Assembly: GCA_037446115.1 (NCBI GenBank)
Contig: JBBIJF010000025.1
Location: 1 to 64,000, forward strand
Length of the DNA: 64,000 nucleotides
Source: JANWXD01 sp037446115
Lineage (GTDB): Bacteria; Acidobacteriota; Terriglobia; Bryobacterales; Bryobacteraceae
Direction: 5' to 3'
Part shown: in pieces, positions 7,645-14,990 of the stretch
Layout of the letters: every line of letters begins with the position of its first letter
How positions within the stretch are numbered: the stretch's first letter is position 1
Translations under genes and position numbers: made by a program
The notes under the pieces: generated by a model
The model's database searches: none
Told to the model about the DNA's origin: nothing
The model's input: the letters and a program-made list of their open reading frames with translations, nothing else

Positions 7645-8657
7645 TTGGACAGCGTAGCACCGAGCGGCTCCAGTTCCGCCTCACCGATCTGGCCGTTGAG
7701 CCGCTCATCGGGCCGGGGCCGGTCGCCGCCACCGAACCAGACTCGCAGGCGCCCGCCCTCCTCGAGTACCGTCGGATCGCAAACCACGGCCGCATTCCAC
7801 GGCTTGGATCCCTCTGCCAGCGGGCCGCCGGAGGCGCGCACCCACCGAACTCCGTCTGGCGAGCGCGCCAGACCGATGCGGCGGTGTTCGGCGCGATCCC
7901 GACCCGTGTACAGCATCCAGTAGCTTCCATGCGAGGCCCAGACGGCGGGCTCACCCAAGCCGTTTTCGTCAAAAGTTCCCGGCTCGCCCAACTCCAAGAT
8001 GGGGTTGGCACGCAGTTTGCGCCAGTGAACACCGTCGGCCGAGCGGGCCACGCCCAACCGCTGCCGCCGCGCGCGGTCCTGCCCCAGAAAGTACATGTAC
8101 AACGCTCCCCCGGCGTGAATCACGTAGGGATCCGCCACGCCGCGCTCATCCCAGCTTCCGCGCGGGCCACGCCGCAGCACCGGCTGCGGATGTTTGTGCC
8201 ACCGCCGGCCGTCCGCCGAGCGCGCCAGACCGATCTGGGGCGGGTCTCCGGCCTGATACCAATAGTAGAACTCGCTTCCCAGTCGCAGCGCGGATCCGTT
8301 GGCTGCAATATAGTCGCCCTCCCAGGTGCGCACGTCCGGCTCCAGGACCGGTCCCTGCTTTTCCCACGCCCGCCCGTCGAGGGAAACGGCCACACCGGTG
8401 CGCCATGTCCGGCCGTCGAAACCGGAGTAAAAGTTGTAATAACGGCCGCCGAAGCGAAGCACGGACGGATTCAGGGCATCCACCGAGTCCCACTCGCCCG
8501 GCGCGCCGCGAGGCATCACGGGCGCAGGATACTCGATCCACCGAAAGCCGCTCGCCATCCCCGGGCCGCCCGGTGCGGGCAGCACGAAATCCTCGTAGCC
8601 GCCGCAGCCCGAGAGCACCACCGCGAGCACCGCGGCGGCAACACGAAAAATCCTCAT
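7641..8657 (-). CDS. Lipoprotein with GH43-like five-bladed beta-propeller
   Basis: 338 residues. The N-terminus ends in LSGC (lipobox, Cys near residue 18), so the protein is likely lipid-anchored. The body contains repeating propeller blades of the type GVAVSLDGRAWEKQGPVLEP, GLARSADGRRWHKHPQPVL, GVARSADGVHWRKLRANPIL and GLARSPDGVRWVRASGGPL, each a strand pair with a conserved SxDGxxW turn. Segments such as VADPYVIHAGGALYMYFLG and GEPAVWASHGSYWMLYTG resemble GH43/GH32/GH130-type active-site strands. Substrate is unknown; a glycoside hydrolase or a non-catalytic glycan-binding propeller are both possible. Confidence 0.75.
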   Translation of the reverse strand: MRIFRVAAAVLAVVLSGCGGYEDFVLPAPGGPGMASGFRWIEYPAPVMPRGAPGEWDSVDALNPSVLRFGGRYYNFYSGFDGRTWRTGVAVSLDGRAWEKQGPVLEPDVRTWEGDYIAANGSALRLGSEFYYWYQAGDPPQIGLARSADGRRWHKHPQPVLRRGPRGSWDERGVADPYVIHAGGALYMYFLGQDRARRQRLGVARSADGVHWRKLRANPILELGEPGTFDENGLGEPAVWASHGSYWMLYTGRDRAEHRRIGLARSPDGVRWVRASGGPLAEGSKPWNAAVVCDPTVLEEGGRLRVWFGGGDRPRPDERLNGQIGEAELEPLGATLSK

Positions 8658-9808
8658 GCGGGCACACGGAGGTGCAGGCGCGTCCCGCGGCCCGGCCGGG
8701 AGTCGACCGTCAGGCTCCCTCCCAGGGCGCGCACTCGCCGCATGATGCTCTTGGGCCCTCGTCCCAACGCTTCCAGTTCCTCCAGTTCGAACGCCCCGCT
8801 GAAGTCCAGGCCGCTTCCGTTGTCCTCGACCGACAGTTCCAACCAGTTCCGGCTTTGCACCAGAGCCACAGCGGCGCGTGTGGCCTGTGAGTGCTTCTGC
8901 ACGTTGTGCAGCGCCTCGCGGAGGATCTGTACCAGCTCACGCGATTGCTCCGGCGATATGCCATCGGCCTTTCCGCCGTGGGTGAAGGACACGGCAATCG
9001 GACTGTTCTTCTGAAAATCCTGAACGGTCTGCTCCAGGGCCGCGACCAGCCCCGTCCGCTCCACTTCCAGAGGACGGATTCCTCGCAGGAAAGCGCGTAA
9101 GTCCTGAACCTGGCTCTGCGCCAGCCGGTGCACTTCCGCCAGTTCCCGAGCGGCCGCCGCAGCGTCGCGCTCGAGAAGTTTCTTGGCGACTTCCAGGCGA
9201 AGCACCAGACCGATGAATTCCTGCAGCGGCCCGTCGTGGAAATCCGCCGCGATGCGCTGACGTTCCGCCAGTCGCGCCTCTTCTGCTTCGCGGCCCAGCC
9301 GGGCTGCGTGTGCGTTGCAGGCCGCCAGCCGCTGCTCCAGTTGCCGCTTGCGCAGCCCCGCGACCACCCCCAGCACCGGCAACCCCAGATCCGCGGGCCA
9401 GCCTTCCCACGGCGCCTGCCAATGCCGCGCCATCAGGAACACGGCGCAGACGCCGCTCACCAGACAGATCTCCCGCCAGCGGTGCAGAGCCACCGCAGAG
9501 GTCATCAGATACACCACCAACACGGCGGCCACCCATCCGTGTCCGCTCGCCTGGTGCGCAAGCCCGAGAAACCACAACGTGTCGGCAAACAGGCAGGAGA
9601 AGATCGCCCGACGCAGCCTCCGGCTCAGCAGGATCAGCAATCCGTAGGTAACAAACGCGATCGCGAGCACGCGGCCGGCCGGGGAGACAAAGTCGGCCAG
9701 CGCCGCAACGGCCAGCCCGCATACCAGGCGGACCCAGGCCAGTGCGGCGAGCCAGATAGCGGTGTGCGCCTCTCCGGGGAGCCGTTTCAAACCTTCGCCT
9801 TCGTTCAT
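8654..9808 (-). CDS. Membrane sensor histidine kinase, NarL/DegS type (HisKA_3)
   Basis: 384 residues from ATG at 9808; a GTG at 9829 with GGAGG upstream would add seven residues. About four to five hydrophobic segments span residues 17-150, so the sensor region is in the membrane with little extracytoplasmic part. The dimerisation/phosphoacceptor box is AERQRIAADFHDGPLQ with phospho-His about residue 191, followed by an HATPase_c domain with N-box ILREALHNVQKHS, and DNGSGLDF and GRGTRLHL motifs. These kinases normally pair with a LuxR-type response regulator, but none is adjacent, so it is an orphan in this window. Its stop overlaps the lipoprotein gene (ATGA). Confidence 0.88.
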   Translation of the reverse strand: MNEGEGLKRLPGEAHTAIWLAALAWVRLVCGLAVAALADFVSPAGRVLAIAFVTYGLLILLSRRLRRAIFSCLFADTLWFLGLAHQASGHGWVAAVLVVYLMTSAVALHRWREICLVSGVCAVFLMARHWQAPWEGWPADLGLPVLGVVAGLRKRQLEQRLAACNAHAARLGREAEEARLAERQRIAADFHDGPLQEFIGLVLRLEVAKKLLERDAAAAARELAEVHRLAQSQVQDLRAFLRGIRPLEVERTGLVAALEQTVQDFQKNSPIAVSFTHGGKADGISPEQSRELVQILREALHNVQKHSQATRAAVALVQSRNWLELSVEDNGSGLDFSGAFELEELEALGRGPKSIMRRVRALGGSLTVDSRPGRGTRLHLRVPA

Positions 9809-9856
9809 CCGCCGCCCGCCCCGACACACGCCGGACAGCTCCCTCCGGCGTCCCGT

Positions 9857-10402
9857 CTATCGTCTGTACAGATAGAGGGTGTGGCTCCGCCCCTCGCCGT
9901 CGTCTTCGATGTGCTCCACCTTCTCCGGAGTCCACCCCGGGATTTCGAAATCGTGCGCCACCACGCGCGCCCCCTTCTTCAGCTGTTTCTCCAGCATCGG
10001 GCGGATCTTTTCGTTCGAAGAAGGGAGCAGGTACACCGTGACCAGATCCGCGGAGCTGATGTCTTGCTTGAGGATGTCGCCGTGGATGATGCGGGCGGTC
10101 TTCTGCAAGCGCAGGCTCTGGATCTTTTCCGTGCTCTGGCGCACCAGTTCTGCATCGAGCTCGATACCTGTCGCATCGGCGTGGAACCGCTGGGCGGCCA
10201 TGATCACGATGCGCCCGTCACCGCTGCCCAGATCGAACATTTTTTCCCCTGCCTTGAGTTCGCCGAGCTGCAGCATCCGCTCGACGATGGTTTCCGGCGT
10301 CGGATAATAGGGAGCAAGCTTCTCCGGCTCCTCTTTCAAAGCCTGCCCCAGCAGAAGCAATGAGGCAACAACCCCTAACCCGATGTGGCTGAGTTTGCGC
10401 AT
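9857..10402 (-). CDS. Exported class I SAM-dependent methyltransferase-like protein
   Basis: 181 residues. An N-terminal hydrophobic segment (HIGLGVVASLLLLGQAL) suggests a signal peptide or anchor. It is followed by the family signature YYPTPETIVERMLQLGELKAGEKMFDLGSGDGRIVI, with SAM-binding motif I DLGSGDG near residue 57, then GIELDAELV and a GDILKQDI acidic loop. The family is common in Acidobacteria and planctomycetes, often with export signals, but its substrate is unknown. It stands about 48 bases upstream of the kinase gene, on the same strand. Confidence 0.8.
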   Translation of the reverse strand: MRKLSHIGLGVVASLLLLGQALKEEPEKLAPYYPTPETIVERMLQLGELKAGEKMFDLGSGDGRIVIMAAQRFHADATGIELDAELVRQSTEKIQSLRLQKTARIIHGDILKQDISSADLVTVYLLPSSNEKIRPMLEKQLKKGARVVAHDFEIPGWTPEKVEHIEDDGEGRSHTLYLYRR

Positions 10403-10453
10403 AGATCAATCCCTAAGATCATAGCAGTGTACCGCAAGGGCGTTTGCTGCGGC

Positions 10454-12340
10454 TCAGGGCTCCAGGTAAATCCGCACCCGGTTGCTTTCCTTGCCGCCCA
10501 CTTCGAGATACAGCTCCGCCGGCCCATAGACCGTAATCGCAGGCAACCGGATCTCGACCAGATAAAAGCCGGTGTAGCCTGGCGCCAGGATGGCCCGAAC
10601 GACTTCCACGGGCTGGCGGTCGAGGAATGCTCGCACCGTCGCGGCCACCCGAGGCGGTGCATCCGACGGCGCCGCCACGCCCGCTTCCCAGTCGGGCACC
10701 ACCTTGCCCAATCCTGCGGCCAGGATCTGCACGCGCCCCCCTGATCGGGCCGGCGTGGCTGCGTCAAGCAGAGTCCCGCTGGCGCCGTCGAGCAGCAGGG
10801 GAGTGCCCGACGGGTCCACGAAGATCGCAGGCGCCGCCGCCTCGAGCGGCACCGGAATCGTCAAACGGCGGGAAGGGCTCTCCAGGTCGAGCAGCGTCGC
10901 TTCGCCCGATACGCCGAAGGGAATCTGGATGTGCGATTCCGTGTCCGTGGCGTACAGAACCGGAACGCTCAGCACCCCGGCGCGAGCCCGTACGAGCCGC
11001 GCTCCCAGAACGCTGAGCAACGCTCCCGGCGCCGCCGGCCGTTCGCGGTAGTCCGCGGCGCTGACCACACGCACGTCGCGGAATCGGTGCGGCGCGGGCG
11101 CATAATACACCCCGTAACCCTCGAGCACGATGTAGACCTGATTGCCCGAGGAGTCCAGGCGCACATCCAGAGCCCGGGCCGAGGGCAGATTCGCAGTCAG
11201 AGGCATCCAACCAGTGGGAGGGAGGGCTCCAAGCACGCCGGCGAACGCCAGAAAGACGCCGGCGTCGGTGGCCGCGTAGACCGCACCGCTTTCCCGGTCA
11301 ATGGCCAGCCCGCTCACTTTCCCGGCCGGAAGATCCCCGGTGATGTCCTGCCAGGAGATCCCTCCGTTCACGGTGAGCAGCACGCGGGAACCACCGTGGT
11401 CGGAATCCAATCCCGCGGCGGCCACCTCGGAAACGGCGGACACGGCAATAACGCGAACAGGCCCCCGCTCTGCCAGTCGCACCAGGCGCCAGCTCCGGCC
11501 GCGGTCCAGCGACACCCAGATCCGGCCGTCGCGGGCCCCTGCGTAATAGTGCTCGGGTCCCAAGCCGACGGCGGAGATTTCTACGCCCAACTGCCGCGCG
11601 GCAGCTTCGAGCACCGCACGTTCATTTGCGTAGTCCTCCGGCACGGGCGCCGGATGCCAGACCTCTTTCTCCCCCGGGAACCACTCCGCAGCTCCCCCCG
11701 GGTCCAGCAACACCCGTGCGCCGCGCATTCCCTCCGGCAGCGCCAAGAGCTTCCTGGCCGGAAGATTGGGCAGGGACTGGTTCAATCCCACCCACGACAG
11801 CCCTCCGTCCAGGGACATCCAAACCCCGTAGTCGTTGACTGCGATGACCTGATCCGGGTTTTCCGGCGATACTGCCAAATCCCATACCTCCGCACCCAAT
11901 ATGGAGCGGCGGCGCAGCCGGGTCAGGTTGGTCCAGTGCCGCCCGCCGTCATCGGACCGGTAAACGTCGGCTCCGGCGGCGTACAACCGCGACGGGTCGC
12001 GGGGGGAAAACTTGATGGGCGAGGCAGCCGGGGGTGGTTCCTCGAACCGGTCAAGCGGCGCCCATTTACCGAAGTTGGCGGTCGAGAAATATCTCCCCGA
12101 GGCGGTACGAATGACGACGGTTCCGTTTTCCGTAAACCAAACCCGTTCGACAGGTCCTCCGGCCGGGGAGCCCAGACCGGCTTCCACCGCCAGGCCCCCG
12201 ATCCGCTGCCAGTCCGGACGGATCACCGTCTCGGGCAGTCCTTGTTGAGACCAGGCAACGCAAACTGTCAAAGCCCCGAGCCACGGAGCCAAGGCCCTTG
12301 CCCGAGCGAGCGGGGGCAAGGCTGGGGCATTTCGACACAT
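10454..12340 (-). CDS. Secreted beta-propeller protein with TIGR03437-type C-terminal domain
   Basis: 628 residues with a signal peptide (APWLGALTVCVAWSQQ). Residues about 35-400 consist of BNR/YCF48-like blades with repeated Asp-box style turns (YRSDDGGRHWTNLT, WMSLDGGLSWVGLN, WVSLDRGRSWRLVR, LTVNGGISWQDITG), typical of sialidase or sortilin-like propellers. From about residue 410 the sequence (SAADYRERPAAPGALLSVLG through IQIPFGVSGEATLLDL and VQILAAGLGKVVPDWE to ELYLEVGGKESNRVRIYLE) matches the Solibacter uncharacterised C-terminal domain TIGR03437. This domain is essentially restricted to Bryobacterales and nearby groups, so it is also the best taxonomic clue in the window. Confidence 0.85.
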   Translation of the reverse strand: MCRNAPALPPLARARALAPWLGALTVCVAWSQQGLPETVIRPDWQRIGGLAVEAGLGSPAGGPVERVWFTENGTVVIRTASGRYFSTANFGKWAPLDRFEEPPPAASPIKFSPRDPSRLYAAGADVYRSDDGGRHWTNLTRLRRRSILGAEVWDLAVSPENPDQVIAVNDYGVWMSLDGGLSWVGLNQSLPNLPARKLLALPEGMRGARVLLDPGGAAEWFPGEKEVWHPAPVPEDYANERAVLEAAARQLGVEISAVGLGPEHYYAGARDGRIWVSLDRGRSWRLVRLAERGPVRVIAVSAVSEVAAAGLDSDHGGSRVLLTVNGGISWQDITGDLPAGKVSGLAIDRESGAVYAATDAGVFLAFAGVLGALPPTGWMPLTANLPSARALDVRLDSSGNQVYIVLEGYGVYYAPAPHRFRDVRVVSAADYRERPAAPGALLSVLGARLVRARAGVLSVPVLYATDTESHIQIPFGVSGEATLLDLESPSRRLTIPVPLEAAAPAIFVDPSGTPLLLDGASGTLLDAATPARSGGRVQILAAGLGKVVPDWEAGVAAPSDAPPRVAATVRAFLDRQPVEVVRAILAPGYTGFYLVEIRLPAITVYGPAELYLEVGGKESNRVRIYLEP

Positions 12341-12351
12341 CTGTTGAGACC

Positions 12352-12357
12352 ATTGTA
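12352..12357 (-). promoter_or_regulatory. -10 box for the TIGR03437 protein gene
   Basis: TACAAT in the context GGGTACAATGG on the minus strand. The predicted transcript start would be only about 5 bases upstream of the ATG at 12340, so the mRNA may be nearly leaderless. No good -35 hexamer is visible at 16-18 bases. Confidence 0.4.
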
Positions 12358-12389
12358 CCCTCTCTCTATCGCCGTTCGCTGAGAATTTC

Positions 12390-12418
12390 TTGAATTCGCT
12401 GGACTTTTATCGTAGAGT
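12390..12418 (+). promoter_or_regulatory. Sigma70-type promoter for the FecR-domain gene
   Basis: TTGAAT (12390-12395), 17-base spacer, TAGAGT (12413-12418). It is divergent from the -10 box of the minus-strand gene ending at 12340 and leaves a leader of about 80 bases that contains the hairpin at 12466-12498. Confidence 0.5.
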
Positions 12419-12465
12419 AACTAAGGTCTCCCACATGCAGGGACGATTGGGCGTTAGAACAGGGC

Positions 12466-12498
12466 CCTGCCGCCGGAGCAACCGAGTCCGGCGGCAGG
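12466..12498 (+). repeat. 12-bp perfect inverted repeat in the leader of the FecR-domain gene
   Basis: Arms CCTGCCGCCGGA (12466-12477) and TCCGGCGGCAGG (12487-12498) are exact complements around a 9-base loop. The 3' arm runs straight into the AGGAAGGG ribosome-binding region, 9 bases before the ATG at 12508. There is no T-run, so it is not a normal terminator. It could shield or expose the ribosome-binding site, or stabilise the mRNA end. Confidence 0.6.
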
Positions 12499-12507
12499 AA
12501 GGGTGAG

Positions 12508-13326
12508 ATGTCGCAACGTAGACGGCGCACGCCGTACACGGCGCTGCTGGCGGCAGCGACGGCGATGGTGTGTTCCGCCCAGGTCAGCAAGTGGCTCACC
12601 CCTTCCCCTGGAGCCGCAAAGGTGGTGGCCCTGACCGGTCAAGTCTCGGTCCTCCGAGACGGCTACCCTTGGGCGCTCAACGTCGGCGACCACGTCCAAC
12701 TCCAGCAAACCATTCTGACCGGGCCGGATGGTTTTGCCGTTCTGGAGGTCTCCGACGGCAGCACCTTCGAGGTCTACCCGAACTCTCACGTCGTTTTCCG
12801 GAAAACCCCGGGCAACTGGCGGGATCTGCTGGACGTACTGCTCGGCCGGGTCAAGGTGCAGATCCAAAAGTGGGGCGGCCAGCCGAACTTCAACCGCATC
12901 CGCACACCTACCGCCGTGATTTCCGTGCGCGGCACGGTTTTCCACGTCGAAGTCGAGGACACCGACGAGACCACGCTGATCGTCGTGGATGAGGGAGAGG
13001 TGGAAGTGCAACACGCCCGCCATCCGGGTAAGCCGAGAGTGTTGCAGGCGGGCGAATGGCTGCGTGTGTTCCGCGATCAACCGCTGGCGCGCTCCCGCAT
13101 CGATAAGAACTCGGTGTTGAATGCGGCCTTCCGCGCCCTGAGCGACGCCCTGTACACCCTCGTTCACCGTAGCGGCCGAGTCCCGGGCGCCACCATCCCG
13201 GGCGGCGGCGCTCCGCCGGGAGTGCCGCTGCCTGGCGATCCAGCCCCTGTGCCTCCTCCGCCCCCGCCGCCGCTTCCCGGCGATGGCGGTGGCACGGCAC
13301 CTCCCCCACCGCCTCCGGGAGGCTAG
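12508..13326 (+). CDS. Exported FecR-domain protein with Pro-rich tail
   Basis: 272 residues with a signal peptide (TALLAAATAMVCSAQ). Residues about 35-180 form a FecR domain: VVALTGQVSVLRDG, the WALNVGDHVQLQQTILTGPDGFAVLEVSDGS strand-turn pattern, then RIRTPTAVISVRGTVFHVEVED and VVDEGEVEVQH. The last 60 residues are Pro/Gly repeats (PPPPPPPLPGDGGG). It lacks the N-terminal helices of sigma-regulating FecR anti-sigma proteins. It is more like the free-standing exported FecR proteins of Acidobacteria, whose role is unknown. It is preceded by GGAAGGGTGAG. Confidence 0.85.
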   Translation: MSQRRRRTPYTALLAAATAMVCSAQVSKWLTPSPGAAKVVALTGQVSVLRDGYPWALNVGDHVQLQQTILTGPDGFAVLEVSDGSTFEVYPNSHVVFRKTPGNWRDLLDVLLGRVKVQIQKWGGQPNFNRIRTPTAVISVRGTVFHVEVEDTDETTLIVVDEGEVEVQHARHPGKPRVLQAGEWLRVFRDQPLARSRIDKNSVLNAAFRALSDALYTLVHRSGRVPGATIPGGGAPPGVPLPGDPAPVPPPPPPPLPGDGGGTAPPPPPPGG

Positions 13327-13360
13327 TCGGCGCTCCCTGCCCTCGTGCGACACTGGAAGC

Positions 13361-13921
13361 GTGACTTCGCTCTCCAAAAGAGTCGCGACTTGGATCGGCG
13401 CCCTTGCCCTCGCAGCGGGACCGCCTTTGGCCCGGGCGCAGTCGCCTTCGCTTCCGCCTGAATGGGAGGTTCGCGATAACCTGCAAGCTCTCCGGGACGG
13501 ACTTGCGCGGCTCAGACCCCTTCTTTCCGGCGTGAAGCCTGAAGATTGGGTCGCGAAAGGCGCCCCCGCCACCTACCAGGCTCAGCTCCGCTCGCTGGCG
13601 GAAGAACTCGGGTTTCTGACGGACTCGCTCGAGCGGCTCGCTGCCGAGCCTGAGCGGCTCACCCTCGCCCTCGAGGTCCACCTGCGTTCCATGGCGGTCG
13701 AGGCCATGCTCGAGTCTCTCAGCGAGGGAGTGCGCAAGTACCAGAACCCCGCCTTGGCCGATCTGCTGAAGGGAGCTTACTCAGAGACCGCTCCACGGCG
13801 CGAAAAGCTGCGCAGCTATCTGGTTCAGCTTGCTTCGGCCAAGGAAGCGGAGCTCAAGATCATGCACGAGGAGGCGCAGCGATGCCGGACGATGCTGCTC
13901 CGCACGCCCCCGCGGAAGTAA
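13361..13921 (+). CDS. Secreted helical protein of unknown function
   Basis: 186 residues from a GTG at 13361. This start is chosen over an upstream ATG because it opens a clean signal peptide (VATWIGALALAAGPPLARAQ) and avoids overlap with the FecR gene. The mature part is alpha-helical, with an N-terminal NLQALRDGLARLRPLLSGVKPEDWVAKGAP segment and coiled-coil-like helices to the end. No family is recognised. The 3' end overlaps the next gene by 40 bases in another frame. Confidence 0.7.
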   Translation: MTSLSKRVATWIGALALAAGPPLARAQSPSLPPEWEVRDNLQALRDGLARLRPLLSGVKPEDWVAKGAPATYQAQLRSLAEELGFLTDSLERLAAEPERLTLALEVHLRSMAVEAMLESLSEGVRKYQNPALADLLKGAYSETAPRREKLRSYLVQLASAKEAELKIMHEEAQRCRTMLLRTPPRK

Positions 13922-14112
13922 GGTCCCAAACAGCACCGGCGGCGCCGGCAACCCACTCATTCGCCTGCAGCATCTGCGGTGAGGCTTCGACACAAATCTG
14001 CGCATGGTGTACCAAGGACGCCTGCGACAACCACCTGTGCGAAAAATGCCGGCGCTGCAGCGACTGCTGCCGCTGTGAGGAGCCGCTGGCGGCCTCGGAT
14101 CATCACACGTAG
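13882..14112 (+). CDS. Cysteine-rich mini-protein, probable zinc-binding
   Basis: 76 residues. The first 25 are Ala/Pro-rich; the rest holds eleven Cys arranged as CSIC, CAWC, DACDNHLCEKC and RRCSDCCRC. This resembles a small RING- or B-box-like zinc finger, probably with two metal sites. It overlaps the preceding gene by 40 bases and the convergent sugar isomerase gene by 10. It is supported by the dense Cys pattern, which is unlikely in a spurious frame. It may be cytoplasmic, as no signal is seen. Confidence 0.6.
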   Translation: MPDDAAPHAPAEVRSQTAPAAPATHSFACSICGEASTQICAWCTKDACDNHLCEKCRRCSDCCRCEEPLAASDHHT

Positions 14113-14981
14113 GCCAGGCGAATCTGCCGGCGCAGGAATTCGAAATCCCGGGCGATGGCCGCTCGCTCATCCGGCGGGTCGTATTCGACGTGGAGCGAAA
14201 TCGGTCCGGAGTAACGAGCCGCGACGAGCATGCCGAAGAATCGCGGCCAGTCCACCATTCCTTCGCCGAGCGGGCACATTCGCATCCGCCAGCGACCGTC
14301 CCGTTTTTCCCAGTAAAAATCCTTGACTGCGACCATCTTCAGGCGCGGCAACGCCAGGCGTAGGGCAATCAACCAGCCGGCGGCGCCCCCTTCGGCCACC
14401 GCATGGCACGGGTCGAAGTAGTAACCCGCCCAGCGGGGATCGCAGCCGGCCAGGATCTCCCGGATCTCCCACAAGCTATGGCCGACGTAGAGGCCGGAGT
14501 GGTTGTGGAAGCCCATCACAACGCCGTACTCCCGGCCAAGCGCCGCCAGTTCTTCCGCCGCCCGCCGTACTTCGGCGAGTCGGGTTTCGACGCTGTCCTG
14601 CTCGCGATACATCCAGTAGCCGGGTTTGAAGTAGGGGATCTTCAACCTCCCGGCGGCGGCCAGGATCGGGCGGGCAGCAGGATCCGCAGCCGAGGTCAGC
14701 GCAGTGGTGATCATGGGCACTTCCACCCCTTCGGCGCGGATGGCGGCGACCGCCCGGGGCAAATCCTCCGCAGCCCGCTCCGGTAAGACGTGTCCCTTGG
14801 GACGCACCGTCAGATCCACGCCGGCAAAGCCGATCTCCCGGACCACCCGGCCCAAGTCCTTCCAACCAAGCTCCGGCAGGTGCTTGGAGAACAGACAGAG
14901 ACTCGGAGGAGGCGCGGCCGGAGCCGCGGCAAACCCGAGCGCGCCAGTGCCCAGGGTGAACTCTCGCCGGGTCATCTCCAC
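14103..14981 (-). CDS. Tat-exported sugar phosphate isomerase/epimerase-like protein (TIM barrel)
   Basis: 292 residues from a GTG at 14981 with AAGG six bases upstream; an ATG two codons in is also possible. The N-terminus carries a Tat motif (TRREFTLGTGALGFAAAP). The body is an AP-endonuclease-2/xylose-isomerase-like TIM barrel with LGRVVREIGFAGVDLTVRPKGH, VVMGFHNHSGLY, GYYFDPCHAVAEGG and KMVAVKDFYWEK strands that carry the usual Glu/Asp/His metal ligands. It is adjacent and co-directional with a Gfo/Idh/MocA oxidoreductase, a pairing typical of sugar or inositol-like catabolism in Acidobacteria and planctomycetes. Confidence 0.85.
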   Translation of the reverse strand: MEMTRREFTLGTGALGFAAAPAAPPPSLCLFSKHLPELGWKDLGRVVREIGFAGVDLTVRPKGHVLPERAAEDLPRAVAAIRAEGVEVPMITTALTSAADPAARPILAAAGRLKIPYFKPGYWMYREQDSVETRLAEVRRAAEELAALGREYGVVMGFHNHSGLYVGHSLWEIREILAGCDPRWAGYYFDPCHAVAEGGAAGWLIALRLALPRLKMVAVKDFYWEKRDGRWRMRMCPLGEGMVDWPRFFGMLVAARYSGPISLHVEYDPPDERAAIARDFEFLRRQIRLAYV

Positions 14982-14990
14982 GGCGCACCT

